Source: Planctomycetota bacterium (GTDB lineage: Bacteria > Planctomycetota > Phycisphaerae > UBA1845 > UTPLA1). From it: a stretch of DNA of 25,307 nucleotides. The stretch spans positions 1 to 25,307 of the forward strand of contig JADJRI010000052.1 in assembly GCA_016712275.1 (NCBI GenBank), in the 5' to 3' direction. How positions within the stretch are numbered: the stretch's first letter is position 1; every line of letters begins with the position of its first letter. The position numbers were made by a program, and so were the translations under genes. The notes beneath the pieces were generated by a model. That model had not been told where the DNA came from, made no database searches, and saw only the letters and a program-made list of their open reading frames with translations. This document shows, one piece after another, positions 8,142 through 15,142 of the stretch.

Positions 8142-8877
8142 AGGCGTCTGATTTCAATCGGGCGAGGAGATTCTCAGAATCGAGGTATCTCCTCAGTAGT
8201 GTCCCCTTGGCCGCACTACGCCGGCCATCGTCCTGCAACGGCGTTACCTTTTGCAACTTGCGATCAAGGGCGGCGATCTGCTCATGTTGTGCGTGTGCAA
8301 ATGCCGCCAAATCCTCTTCGGACGACGGAAGGTAGCCGTCTGGAATGAAGGAGCAGCCGATCTGGAGAAGATTCCTAGCGGCAATTGGAAAAGCGGAGTC
8401 CGCGTTGATCACTGTTGCTTGGAACTCTTCCGAAAGGAATGCAAGTTTGGCGCGTCGAAGTGTCTCGCCTTTGGTGCGGGCGTGGACCAAGACTGATTTG
8501 TCCTCCAGTGATGGAACGACAAGATGCCAACGGGAGATCTTCAGTCCCTGAAGAAGGCCGGCCCAAAGTGCGTGGCGCTTGGGATCGGAGAGTTTCTTGA
8601 GATCGGACGTAATCTTGCGCTTCTGTTTCTTCGCCCGGTCGGCAGTGCTAACCGAATCCTCGTCAGCGTAAGCCTGAAAAGCTTCCCCCGTAGTCGAGAA
8701 CCCCTCAAGGCCCCCGTCACCCGACACCTTGTCAGGTATTGCGATGTAGGTGTGGCCCTGCTGAGCGAAGTGTGCCGCGAGAAGCCGATTGACGTACCGC
8801 TGCCACCCGTCGCCTCTCGGCTCCGATGGTGGATCGTGCGCATCGATGACATCTGGCGGTTTGTGTGGAGGCCGCAT
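8092..8877 (-). CDS. ABC-3C effector with nuclease-like N-terminus
   Basis: This is the first gene of the ABC-3C operon. An N-terminal domain (GDGWQRYVNRLLAAHF near residue 22, then KVSGDGGLEGF, then AFQAYAD and a lysine-rich helix) resembles the PD-(D/E)xK restriction-endonuclease-like domain seen in ABC-3C effectors, with a D/E...Q-x-Y pattern. The rest is helical. The intact protein would run from 8877 to 7896, about 326 residues, but a frame break near 8135 separates the last 80. I chose the ATG at 8877 over a GTG at 8904. A TACAAT hexamer ends nine bases upstream of the ATG, which would place transcription initiation at the start codon, as in leaderless genes, and there is no Shine-Dalgarno. 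Nuclease activity is inferred and not shown by a complete catalytic motif. Confidence 0.65.
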   Translation of the reverse strand: MRPPHKPPDVIDAHDPPSEPRGDGWQRYVNRLLAAHFAQQGHTYIAIPDKVSGDGGLEGFSTTGEAFQAYADEDSVSTADRAKKQKRKITSDLKKLSDPKRHALWAGLLQGLKISRWHLVVPSLEDKSVLVHARTKGETLRRAKLAFLSEEFQATVINADSAFPIAARNLLQIGCSFIPDGYLPSSEEDLAAFAHAQHEQIAALDRKLQKVTPLQDDGRRSAAKGTLLRRYLDSENLLARLKSDAYALGTDFVASATGACS

Positions 8878-8885
8878 AAGTGGCG

Positions 8886-8891
8886 ATTGTA
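8886..8891 (-). promoter_or_regulatory. -10 element of a leaderless ABC-3C promoter
   Basis: On the minus strand TACAAT (five of six consensus bases) is followed by eight bases and then the ATG of the effector gene. A transcript from here would begin at or within a base or two of the start codon. No good -35 hexamer is visible at 16-18 bases, so an activator or an extended element would be needed. This is an inference from spacing alone. Confidence 0.35.
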
Positions 8892-8904
8892 CCGCGTCTT
8901 GCAC

Positions 8905-9264
8905 CGATCACGATAGTCAGAGGCCAAACTTGGTCGTGGTCTGCCGTATAAAGCCGTCGCCGTCGGGTCCTCGCCCCGTCGAGGCCGGCAGGCCCTTGGG
9001 ACCCGATGACGGCGGCTGCGGCAGACCCGGACTCGCGCCCGCGTGCTCCCTTCCTTCCCCGTCCCGCCAGTCGGTCTTGCCTCCCTACCCACCTGCCGGT
9101 ATTGCCTGGAGTCCGAGGGTTCCTCAACCAATACCGTCCGCACCGTCACGCCACGCACAGCCAGACAGCATCGCACGCAATCCGCGAGCGTTGCGGGTCG
9201 GCGGTCATTCGGGCAGACCTGCACCGACAATACGGCGATGGCCAGCTACTACTACTACTACTAC
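8905..9264. other. intergenic stretch without a clear gene
   Basis: Between the ABC-3C effector and the end of the next minus-strand gene there are about 360 bases in which open frames are present on both strands, but none looks like a protein. They are rich in Arg/Ser/Pro and have no ribosome binding site. It contains a plus-strand TATAAA near 8947-8952 and ends in a CTA trinucleotide repeat. Confidence 0.4.
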
Positions 9265-9265
9265 T
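9246..9265. repeat. short CTA trinucleotide repeat
   Basis: Six perfect CTA units plus two bases lie directly at the end of the frame-disrupted gene, touching its TGA at 9265-9267. Simple triplet repeats are uncommon in G+C-rich bacterial DNA and are prone to slippage. No function is evident. Confidence 0.7.
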
Positions 9266-9712
9266 CAGCGACGCTCGTGTAAAAGCTGGCCTCTCAGCCA
9301 TGAGACGCGCCCCAGACTCAAGCGAATGTGGTTGTTCTTGAGCCACGACGTCGACTTGCCCGGGCGAGTTCGTCGTTGCCGCCGCAAGCGATTTCGCGGT
9401 CGTAGCGGCTGAGCGCCTCGGCCCCGGGGCGATGACCTCCTCTTGCCGCAGGCGGTCGGCCACGAGTTGCTGTTCCTCGCGCTCCAGCAGTTCGCGCATC
9501 TTCGCGACCCGCTTGGCCGGGTTCTTGGGCAGGTCTTGCTCCAGCCAGCGGCCGGCATCCTCGCACGGCGGAATCTGCTCGTACGGAGTCGGTGGTGCGT
9601 TGTCGCCTGCGACGTAGTAATGCCAGGGGTGCCCCGGGTCGTAGTCGCCGCATCGATGCGTACCGCCGGCGACTTCGGCCCGCACCCATTCATCCAGCCG
9701 CTCGCGTTGCAT
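9265..9712 (-). pseudogene. frame-disrupted gene, C-terminal half
   Basis: The stretch reads as one protein only if three frames are joined. The first piece is QRERLDEWVRAEVAGG, then CGDYDPGHPWHYYVAGDN and NPAKRVAKMRELLEREEQQL up to EEVIAPG (about 9425). The second is AEALSRYDREIACGGNDELA, to about 9360. The third is SWLKNNHIRLSLGRVSWLRG, with a stop at 9265. The pieces join into a sensible soluble protein, which argues for a single ancestral gene. An ATG at 9712 could make it a separate gene overlapping the end of the one before, or the whole of 10211-9265 could be one gene with a further break at about 9705. I do not recognise the function. Confidence 0.5.
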
Positions 9713-10211
9713 CCGGCCCGAAGCCCTCTTCGAACGCCGCAAGGGCGTCGCTGTAGGACCGTTCGACGCGGCGAAGTTCAGCGGTGTGCTTCTGGGCTGC
9801 CTTAGCCGCCGTCTCGGCGTCACGGTATGTGTGACCGTTGTGTGTATCAGCGCCATTTCGAATCGCATCTCGCAGGGCCTCGGCTTCGCCCAGCAAGCCG
9901 ATCAGCGCATTCGCGTGTTCGTGGACCAGCGCGGCCACTTGCTCGGCATCAGGTGCGATCGGACCGTTCACTTCGAAACCGAACACGCCAGCCGCGATGG
10001 CATCGGGCAGTGGCGTAGGAATCGGCGGGCCGCGTGGCTCGGTCGTGTGGGCATCTTGCAATGCGTCGCTTGAATGTGCAGCGCGCTCCGGCGTCGCCCC
10101 TCCCTCATCACGAACGGATGGTTCGAGAGGCAACGGCGGAAGCGGCGAGCGTGCCTGCTCCTCGGAGTCCGGTTCTCCCCACGGGAATAGCTGCTGCATT
10201 CTTGACATCAC
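9690..10211 (-). CDS. hypothetical protein, helical
   Basis: This is an open frame of 173 residues. The first 65 are rich in Pro, Glu, Ser and Thr and probably disordered (MMSRMQQLFPWGEPDSEEQA). From residue 80 it is helical (DAEQVAALVHEHANALIGLL and AAKAAQKHTAELRRVERSYS). It begins 37 bases after the stop of the cupin gene, so the two are probably co-transcribed. The end at 9690 is suspicious: the last residues (ATRAAG) follow a sensible DALAAFEEGFGPDA, and protein-like sequence resumes in another frame. No family is recognised. The ATG at 10208 or 10211 has only a weak AAGG upstream. Confidence 0.5.
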   Translation of the reverse strand: MMSRMQQLFPWGEPDSEEQARSPLPPLPLEPSVRDEGGATPERAAHSSDALQDAHTTEPRGPPIPTPLPDAIAAGVFGFEVNGPIAPDAEQVAALVHEHANALIGLLGEAEALRDAIRNGADTHNGHTYRDAETAAKAAQKHTAELRRVERSYSDALAAFEEGFGPDATRAAG

Positions 10212-10248
10212 GTTCGTATTGGGCCTTCACGTTGGCTCGATACCGTGG

Positions 10249-10965
10249 TTATGACGCGACCGCAACACTGTGTGCCTTCGAAACACAGTGGTCCGCCGGA
10301 ACTATCAGCCGCGGCGTCCAACGGAATTCAGGCACCGTGTATTGCTGCGGATCGTCGAAGGGGATTTCCGGGCTGTGATACGACAGCAGCACAAGGTCGT
10401 CGGCCGGTGCGCTAAACGTGTGCAGCAGGTTTCGCGTAAATACGAGGACGTCGCCGGGGCGAACGCGGGTTGACGCGATGCCGCTCCCGCTGAACCGCCG
10501 CCATGGCTCTTCCGACCACCAGAAACGCCCCTCGCCTTCCAGTACGGCGATAAAGCGGTCCGAGTGCTCATGCACATGCAGCGGCAGATCCAGCGTGCCG
10601 GCCGAGAAGCGGAGCTTCGCGAGTCCATCCGGGCAGCCCTCACCGACCAGGTCGCGGCCCGACCACAAACCACCGGCGATCGACGCGGTTTCCTCGAACG
10701 GCGATTTCAACTCGATATCGTATTCCAGGTCGATCGCGTTCATCAGCGAGTCGAGCGTCGCGCTCAGGCCGTGGTCGCCGGCTTCGCCGTGCAGGAAAGC
10801 CGGCATGCGCAATCGGCCGGCCCGAATCTCCGCGTCGGTCTGGTTGAGGACGCGGCGGGCGAGCTCGAAAAACTGAACCAGGGCGGCCGACCAGTGCGGG
10901 GAAGTGGCAGCGGTTCCGCCTGCGAGCACGCGCAGGCCCAGCGGTCCAACGGCAGTCTCCAACAC
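10249..10965 (-). CDS. cupin domain protein
   Basis: This is a 238-residue protein with a C-terminal cupin beta-barrel. Cupin motif 1 is visible as LPLHVHEHSDRFIAVLEGEG, with the metal-binding His and Glu spacing near residues 145-165. Motif 2 is RPGDVLVFTRNLLHTFSAP near 190-208. The N-terminal half (about 120 residues) is helical and unassigned. The GTG at 10965 was chosen because AAGGAG lies six bases upstream; a longer frame from a GTG at 11013 has no such signal. Cupins bind metals or small ligands and can be enzymes, sensors or regulators. No substrate can be named. It heads a minus-strand pair with the gene at 10211 and is divergent from the membrane protein at 11075. Confidence 0.65.
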   Translation of the reverse strand: MLETAVGPLGLRVLAGGTAATSPHWSAALVQFFELARRVLNQTDAEIRAGRLRMPAFLHGEAGDHGLSATLDSLMNAIDLEYDIELKSPFEETASIAGGLWSGRDLVGEGCPDGLAKLRFSAGTLDLPLHVHEHSDRFIAVLEGEGRFWWSEEPWRRFSGSGIASTRVRPGDVLVFTRNLLHTFSAPADDLVLLSYHSPEIPFDDPQQYTVPEFRWTPRLIVPADHCVSKAHSVAVAS

Positions 10966-11074
10966 GGGAGTCTCCTTTTTCGCGAGCAGGAACAATTTGT
11001 CGAGCCGCGGCACGCGCCGGGCTCATCCAAATTTCGTGATCAGAAATGAGTCGTTTACGCCGCCGGAACCGGCG

Positions 11075-11680
11075 ATGCGGCCGGCAGCGCCCCTGACCGA
11101 CACAGAGCGCGTTCGCGTCCTGCTGGAGGAATACCGCGCGCTCTATGGCCTGCTGTCGTTTCGGCTGGCGGCGGTGGAGCGGAGCCTGCCGGTCGCGGGG
11201 GGCACGCTCGCGGCAATCCTGAGCGGCAGCCCAACGCTGCCGATCGAGGCACGGCGAGTGGTCTTGCTGGCCATGCCGGCGGCACTGCTGTGGCTGTTGC
11301 GGACGACGTGCGCCCACGCCCGGTCCAAGGAGGATGTGCTGCGGCGGATTGATGAAGTGGAACGTCAGACCAACCAGATTGCTGGCGAAGAGCTCCTCAC
11401 TTTTCAGAGCCGACACCCGAATCGCGGGCGCGTCGTGTCGGGCCGCAGCGGTGGCACAACGGTGTTCGGCGTGCTGAGCTTCTGCCTGACGGGCGTGACG
11501 GCCTGCGCCTGGATGGGGCTCCCGCTGTGGCCGGAACTCGCCGTGCGGGGCGCCTATGCGGTATTCATTGTGGCGGTTGCGGCCGACCTGGTCGTGACCG
11601 TCTGGCGCCTGATCCGCTACGCCTATCGCAAGGCCGAGCCGGTGGCCTGCCCGCTTTTCATCGGCCGACGACCGCTCTAA
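11075..11680 (+). CDS. small membrane protein, unknown family
   Basis: This is a 201-residue protein. The first 45 residues form an amphipathic helical region (RVRVLLEEYRALYGLLSFRL). A hydrophobic segment follows (VVLLAMPAALLWLLRTTCA, about residues 65-83). After a polar loop carrying DEVERQTNQ, two close hydrophobic segments (TVFGVLSFCLTGVTACAWMG and GAYAVFIVAVAADLVVTVWR) occupy about 130-185. The C-terminus is basic. This suggests three transmembrane helices. The ATG at 11075 has no strong ribosome binding site, and a GTG at 11036 in the same frame is possible. I do not recognise the family. Confidence 0.55.
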   Translation: MRPAAPLTDTERVRVLLEEYRALYGLLSFRLAAVERSLPVAGGTLAAILSGSPTLPIEARRVVLLAMPAALLWLLRTTCAHARSKEDVLRRIDEVERQTNQIAGEELLTFQSRHPNRGRVVSGRSGGTTVFGVLSFCLTGVTACAWMGLPLWPELAVRGAYAVFIVAVAADLVVTVWRLIRYAYRKAEPVACPLFIGRRPL

Positions 11681-11791
11681 GGCGGGACGATATTGGCTCC
11701 GAACCGCTTCGGCACTGAGCGATAAAAGATCATCGCAATATGTTTTTATGTCACTCATGATCCGTACACATTGTATGCGGCGTGAATGTGG

Positions 11792-11837
11792 GGTCAAGAT
11801 GTGTTTTGACCTTTTGAGAACATCGCTTAACATGTTC
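11792..11837. promoter_or_regulatory. paired inverted repeats, likely operators
   Basis: Two inverted repeats of identical geometry lie 26 bases apart centre to centre: GGTCAA-N8-TTGACC at 11792-11811 and GAACAT-N8-ATGTTC at 11818-11837. Each has 6-base arms and an 8-base spacer. The first contains the -35 hexamer and the second covers the -10 of the candidate promoter of the XRE gene just downstream. This is the expected layout for autoregulation by the XRE protein, though the half-sites differ. Confidence 0.5.
11806..11833 (+). promoter_or_regulatory. candidate promoter of the XRE gene
   Basis: TTGACC (11806-11811) and TAACAT (11828-11833) are separated by 16 bases. The predicted start is about 20 bases upstream of the XRE ATG. 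Both hexamers are embedded in the inverted repeats, so binding there would block RNA polymerase. The surrounding 11720-11840 is AT-richer than the neighbouring genes. Confidence 0.5.
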
Positions 11838-11860
11838 CCAAGTGCTTTGCGGAGCGACAG

Positions 11861-12187
11861 ATGGACCTTCAGCGGGAGTTTGGGAGCCGGGTTCGGGAAG
11901 TCAGGGGCCGCTGCGCGTTGACGCAAAAGCAGCTGGCTGAGCGGTGCGGGAACGGCTTCGCTGCCCAACGCGTAGGTCAGATCGAACGTGGGGAGTCCAA
12001 TGTGACCCTGGCCACTGTGGCGGCCCTTTGTCAGGGCCTGGGCTGTGACCCGCTGGACCTCTTTCTCTTCGACGAGACCAAGGCCGATCGGCCTACAAAA
12101 CTGCCCAACAGGCGGCTGATGGACATTTGGGGGCGTGCGGACGATCGAACAAAGCGAAAAATGCTCCGCGTGTTAAAGAGTTGCTAG
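11861..12187 (+). CDS. XRE-family transcriptional regulator
   Basis: This is a 108-residue helix-turn-helix protein of the XRE/Cro-CI type. The HTH spans about residues 10-65: FGSRVREVRGRCALTQKQLA (helices 1-2), then a recognition region, GFAAQRVGQIERGESNVTL, and TVAALCQGLGCDPLDLFLF, the usual fourth and fifth helices. The C-terminal 40 residues are basic and hold no second domain, so it is a minimal DNA-binding regulator. The ATG at 11861 has GGAG six bases upstream. The promoter carries two inverted repeats suited to autoregulation. It stands at the head of the plus-strand genes that lead to the mobilisation operon and may control them. Confidence 0.85.
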   Translation: MDLQREFGSRVREVRGRCALTQKQLAERCGNGFAAQRVGQIERGESNVTLATVAALCQGLGCDPLDLFLFDETKADRPTKLPNRRLMDIWGRADDRTKRKMLRVLKSC

Positions 12188-12311
12188 CGAGAATGGCCCA
12201 TCGAACGCAGCACTGGCGGTTGTAGAATCTAATGGTCCGAATGACGCTCTCTGGCCTAAGCGTCACGATACGTTGGCCAACGTCCGAGCTGGGAAATCGA
12301 GGAATGCAATC

Positions 12312-13832
12312 ATGTGGAGCACGTCCAAAACAAAGGGTTGCCGATCGGAGGTCAGTTCGATCGACCAGTTGGTGCCGGTTTGTGGCGCGTGTGGCGGCCC
12401 AATTGCGGAGAAACGGGGCCCAACTTGGTTGCGCGGCCGGTTCCTTTCTGGACTGAAGCTGCTGCTGGGTGTTCTCCTATTGGCCATCCTGCTTGCACCG
12501 CTGGGGATAGAAGGGGCAAGAGTGTGGACCACCTTAGAGCATAAGCCCTTGCTCGATAACGCGGCCGTTCCGATTGGAGTTCAGCGGCGCCTAGCCCGTA
12601 CAGGCCAAATCTCCGAGGTGGAATTGGCATCGTTGTCGGCAGCGCAGCAGCTTACAGTACATGAATATTTGGAGGATCTGCACGCGATTGCGCGCGAAGA
12701 CGATCGCCTCTCGGATCACCGAGAGCGTGTTTCAGGGGCTGAGCCAGCAGGCCGTAAGCGTGATCACAAGGTACGACAGCAAGGGCCGGCCGGAGTGCTG
12801 AATCATCAACGAGGCGGCTCCCCGTTCTTGGAAGGGCGAACATTCGCGACCGTCGGCCTCGTGCCCGAGTCGCCAGTCTGGTGGTTGGCGCTCGGCCTTG
12901 CTGGCCTTGCGCTCCTTTACGTACTCGACTGGCTGGGCAGGATCCGCGCATACGTTTGCGGGCATTGTGGAGCCACGGCGTCGCCGCGTGGCTGGGGAAG
13001 TGCGCTACACATCTGGACCCGCAGTTGGGAAGTGAATCGCCGAGACGCACTTGACACAAAACGTCATGAGCATCGCGCGGAACGGGAGAACCGCGCAATG
13101 CAGGCGAAAGAGCTTCGGAAAACGCGCATTGCGACGAAGGCGGCGGAACAGCGCATTCTGGACGTCATAAAGCCGCTGAAACTCGATGAATGGTCTTGGT
13201 TGCATTTCGTTTCGCTGCGATGCAATGTAGGAAGCTGGACTCGGTCTTGGCGGGAGCGGGCATCCGCGGTAGCAGGTGTCTGCCTGCGAATTCACCAAGC
13301 TGCGCTTGCCGGCCGTAGGCGCGTCGTTGCGGACTCCAGTACTGACGAGGCGGCTGACGAAACCGCCAGGCGGTTCGTCGAGTTATCCGAGCAGGCGGGC
13401 CGATTCTTGTATTGCTGGTTTCATTCCCACCGGACGCGGCGCGCATTCCGGTTACGCCTTTCTCAGCTGCGTGAGGTGCGTCGCGACGCGATGAGAGGGA
13501 CGGCGAATTACGATATGAGCGAGCATGCCGGATTGAGTAATGACCTGCTCGACTTAAACACCGTCCAGAAACTAGCCCTCGTGATCATATTCGAAGCAGG
13601 CGACGGCAACGTCGAGCGTTTCCGTAAGACCCTGGGCGAGATTGTGCCCGTCGAATTCGCGTGGGACAGTGATGTGATACAAGAGATCGTATCGGGGCGG
13701 GTCAGCTCCAAAGAACTTCTGCGCGAGCATTTTGATCCGACGCTGGGACCGAGCTACCGAGTGCCTTGGCAATGGCGGCGCCAGGGGTTTCGGCTGGCAG
13801 AATCGTCGGTCGGCACCGAGGTGGCCGCATGA
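12312..13832 (+). CDS. membrane protein with two CxxC zinc knuckles
   Basis: This is a 506-residue protein of no family I recognise. A first cysteine pair (CGACGG) near residue 25 is followed by a transmembrane segment (LLLGVLLLAILLAPLG, about 50-66). A polar region of about 120 residues follows, then a second membrane segment (WWLALGLAGLALLYVLDWLG, about 195-215), and immediately after it a second pair (VCGHCGA, about 220). The two pairs lie on opposite sides of the membrane loop and could form one four-Cys zinc ribbon. The rest is basic and helical, with a coiled-coil-like HEHRAERENRAMQAKELRKT. I chose the ATG at 12312 (AGGA upstream) over a TTG at 12273. Its stop overlaps the next start (ATGA), so the two genes are translationally coupled. 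Confidence 0.6.
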   Translation: MWSTSKTKGCRSEVSSIDQLVPVCGACGGPIAEKRGPTWLRGRFLSGLKLLLGVLLLAILLAPLGIEGARVWTTLEHKPLLDNAAVPIGVQRRLARTGQISEVELASLSAAQQLTVHEYLEDLHAIAREDDRLSDHRERVSGAEPAGRKRDHKVRQQGPAGVLNHQRGGSPFLEGRTFATVGLVPESPVWWLALGLAGLALLYVLDWLGRIRAYVCGHCGATASPRGWGSALHIWTRSWEVNRRDALDTKRHEHRAERENRAMQAKELRKTRIATKAAEQRILDVIKPLKLDEWSWLHFVSLRCNVGSWTRSWRERASAVAGVCLRIHQAALAGRRRVVADSSTDEAADETARRFVELSEQAGRFLYCWFHSHRTRRAFRLRLSQLREVRRDAMRGTANYDMSEHAGLSNDLLDLNTVQKLALVIIFEAGDGNVERFRKTLGEIVPVEFAWDSDVIQEIVSGRVSSKELLREHFDPTLGPSYRVPWQWRRQGFRLAESSVGTEVAA

Positions 13833-14266
13833 GCAAATCGCGCCGCAAGGACGTAGACGCAAATCGTGATACGCGCGACAGCGACTCCCAGTTCGATTCT
13901 GGTGCGGCACCCGACTTTTGTTTTCCGATCAAAGCCCGGAAGACGCCGTTTGAGGACATCGAGCAGGGTGCAATTACGTTCGCCATGGCGAATGCGAGGG
14001 GCACGCTCAACTACGACGAGTACGTTTGCGACATGCGGGTCTTGGAGCACGTGGAGTCCGCCGTTTCCAAGCGGCAAAAGCAGATCGCGTCATCGCTGAA
14101 GCATTACAAGACCAGGAAACTAGTTGTCCTGCTCGCATATCGCATCGAGCGCGGCCGATTCACAAGCGTTCGAAGTCGCTGTCGCAGCGCCTGCACCAAC
14201 TCTCGCTCAGAAACGCGAAGAAACGGATTTGAGTCGGAGTATCCGGTGAACTGGTTATTACGCTAG
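13829..14266 (+). CDS. hypothetical protein, probably frame-disrupted
   Basis: This is a 145-residue frame whose ATG overlaps the TGA of the gene before (ATGA). Residues 1-110 read as a normal charged protein (ARKTPFEDIEQGAITFAMAN, then DMRVLEHVESAVSKRQKQIA and KTRKLVVLLAYRIERGR). After that the frame turns into an Arg/Ser/Cys-rich string. The plus-one frame from about 14160 (IHKRSKSLSQRLHQLSLRNA) looks more natural, so a break near 14155 is likely. The product may belong with the sequence at 14340-14777. No family is recognised. Confidence 0.45.
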   Translation: MSKSRRKDVDANRDTRDSDSQFDSGAAPDFCFPIKARKTPFEDIEQGAITFAMANARGTLNYDEYVCDMRVLEHVESAVSKRQKQIASSLKHYKTRKLVVLLAYRIERGRFTSVRSRCRSACTNSRSETRRNGFESEYPVNWLLR

Positions 14267-14390
14267 CCTGTTCGATAGACGCGGTGGACGCGAAACTGTT
14301 CAGCCAAGAGCGTGGACTTGATCCACACTGGAAAGGTGAGACAAGCCGCAGGAAGCACGACGCGAAATCGCGGAAGCGATCCAGTCGCCA

Positions 14391-14777
14391 TTGCGGCCCG
14401 AGCTCCTTTCGGTTCTTCAGCACTTCAACGAGGAGGTCGAGAGCTTTCAGCGCGGTAAGAAGGAAGAACTTCAGTTGTTCTTGGACGAACTTGATCGAAA
14501 GCCTATCGCGTTTGCCTCGGCGGATGAAAAGAAGATCTTTGCATCGCTTCTCATGCAACTCCTGAATCGTCTCGGTCTAAGACTAGTCTGCCAATATCCC
14601 GGCTGCCACCAACCGTCTATCTTAAGAGGCGGGCGATATGGCAACGCGAAGCACGGAATATTCCAGTTTCAACATGTCGTAGATGGACGCCGTACTTCGC
14701 ACGTTGCTTCACCGACCCTGCCGCGTCTTGAACTTGTTGGGATGCCGGAACGAAAGAGCCGTAAGTATAGAATCTGA
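14391..14777 (+). CDS. hypothetical protein with CxxxC, partial
   Basis: This is a 128-residue frame, open upstream to 14340, so the TTG at 14391 is only a nominal start. The sequence is protein-like throughout: EEVESFQRGKKEELQLFLDE, then PIAFASADEKKIFASLLMQL and LGLRLVCQYPGCHQPSILRG, and then GIFQFQHVVDGRRTSHVASP. The C-P-G-C-H region plus downstream histidines suggests a small metal-binding fold. It resembles hypothetical proteins I have seen in planctomycete genomes, but I cannot name a family. The upstream part of the gene is probably at 13829-14340 in other frames, which would make this the tail of a broken gene. Confidence 0.45.
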   Translation: MRPELLSVLQHFNEEVESFQRGKKEELQLFLDELDRKPIAFASADEKKIFASLLMQLLNRLGLRLVCQYPGCHQPSILRGGRYGNAKHGIFQFQHVVDGRRTSHVASPTLPRLELVGMPERKSRKYRI

Positions 14778-14808
14778 AATGAGTTAGCGTTTTTCAATCA
14801 CTCCTGCC

Positions 14809-14836
14809 TTGACTGGTTACCCATGCGCGTTAGAAT
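14809..14836 (+). promoter_or_regulatory. candidate promoter of the mobilisation operon
   Basis: TTGACT (14809-14814) and TAGAAT (14831-14836) are separated by 16 bases, one mismatch each from consensus. It is the best sigma-70-like promoter I see in the window. The nearest downstream gene starts at 15143, giving a leader of about 300 bases. Confidence 0.55.
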
Positions 14837-14846
14837 CAACTAACGC
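14827..14846. promoter_or_regulatory. inverted repeat over the -10, likely operator
   Basis: GCGTTAG-N6-CTAACGC is a perfect 7-base-arm inverted repeat of 20 bases that spans the -10 hexamer of the promoter at 14809-14836. The total length equals that of the two repeats upstream of the XRE gene, but the half-site sequence is different. It would suit a dimeric repressor. Confidence 0.5.
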
Positions 14847-15142
14847 AATGGTGTAACCGGCAGCCCTGAAACCTCCAAATTGCCGGTGCCACCGAGCGGG
14901 ACTAGCCGCGATGCCACTGAGAAAAAATCAATGCTCGCGTTGCGCCCGCGGAGTAGTCGTGTACCGCTGGGGATCCGCTTAGGCGTCCCGTCCTCCGCAG
15001 AACGATACGCGGACTGAGAGGTCAAACGACACTGACCGATGCGGCAGCGACAGTTACGACGTGCGGTCGGTGTTGTCGGGTGATACGCGCGGCCTCGGTG
15101 CGCTGACTGGGTCGCGATTCTGCTTGATTAAGGAGAATCGTC

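Larger units (their letters stand above)
14778..15142. other. long intergenic region, leader or origin candidate
   Basis: These 365 bases separate the broken genes on the left from the plus-strand operon on the right. They carry a good promoter (14809-14836) with an inverted repeat over its -10, then a 300-base leader before the next start codon. Within the leader are a 7-base inverted repeat (ACCGGCA ... TGCCGGT) near 14857-14887, a start-stop mini-frame (ATG GTG TAA), and a 23-codon frame from 14911 with a CxxC. No convincing terminator was seen. The position just upstream of the mobilisation genes makes it a candidate place for an oriT or a regulatory RNA. Confidence 0.35.

Noticed and set aside
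10640..11968. A 442-residue minus-strand open frame
   Set aside because: It runs antisense through the membrane protein gene and into the XRE gene and overlaps the cupin gene in the wrong frame. Its composition is Arg/Pro/Gln-rich, as expected of a shadow frame in G+C-rich DNA.
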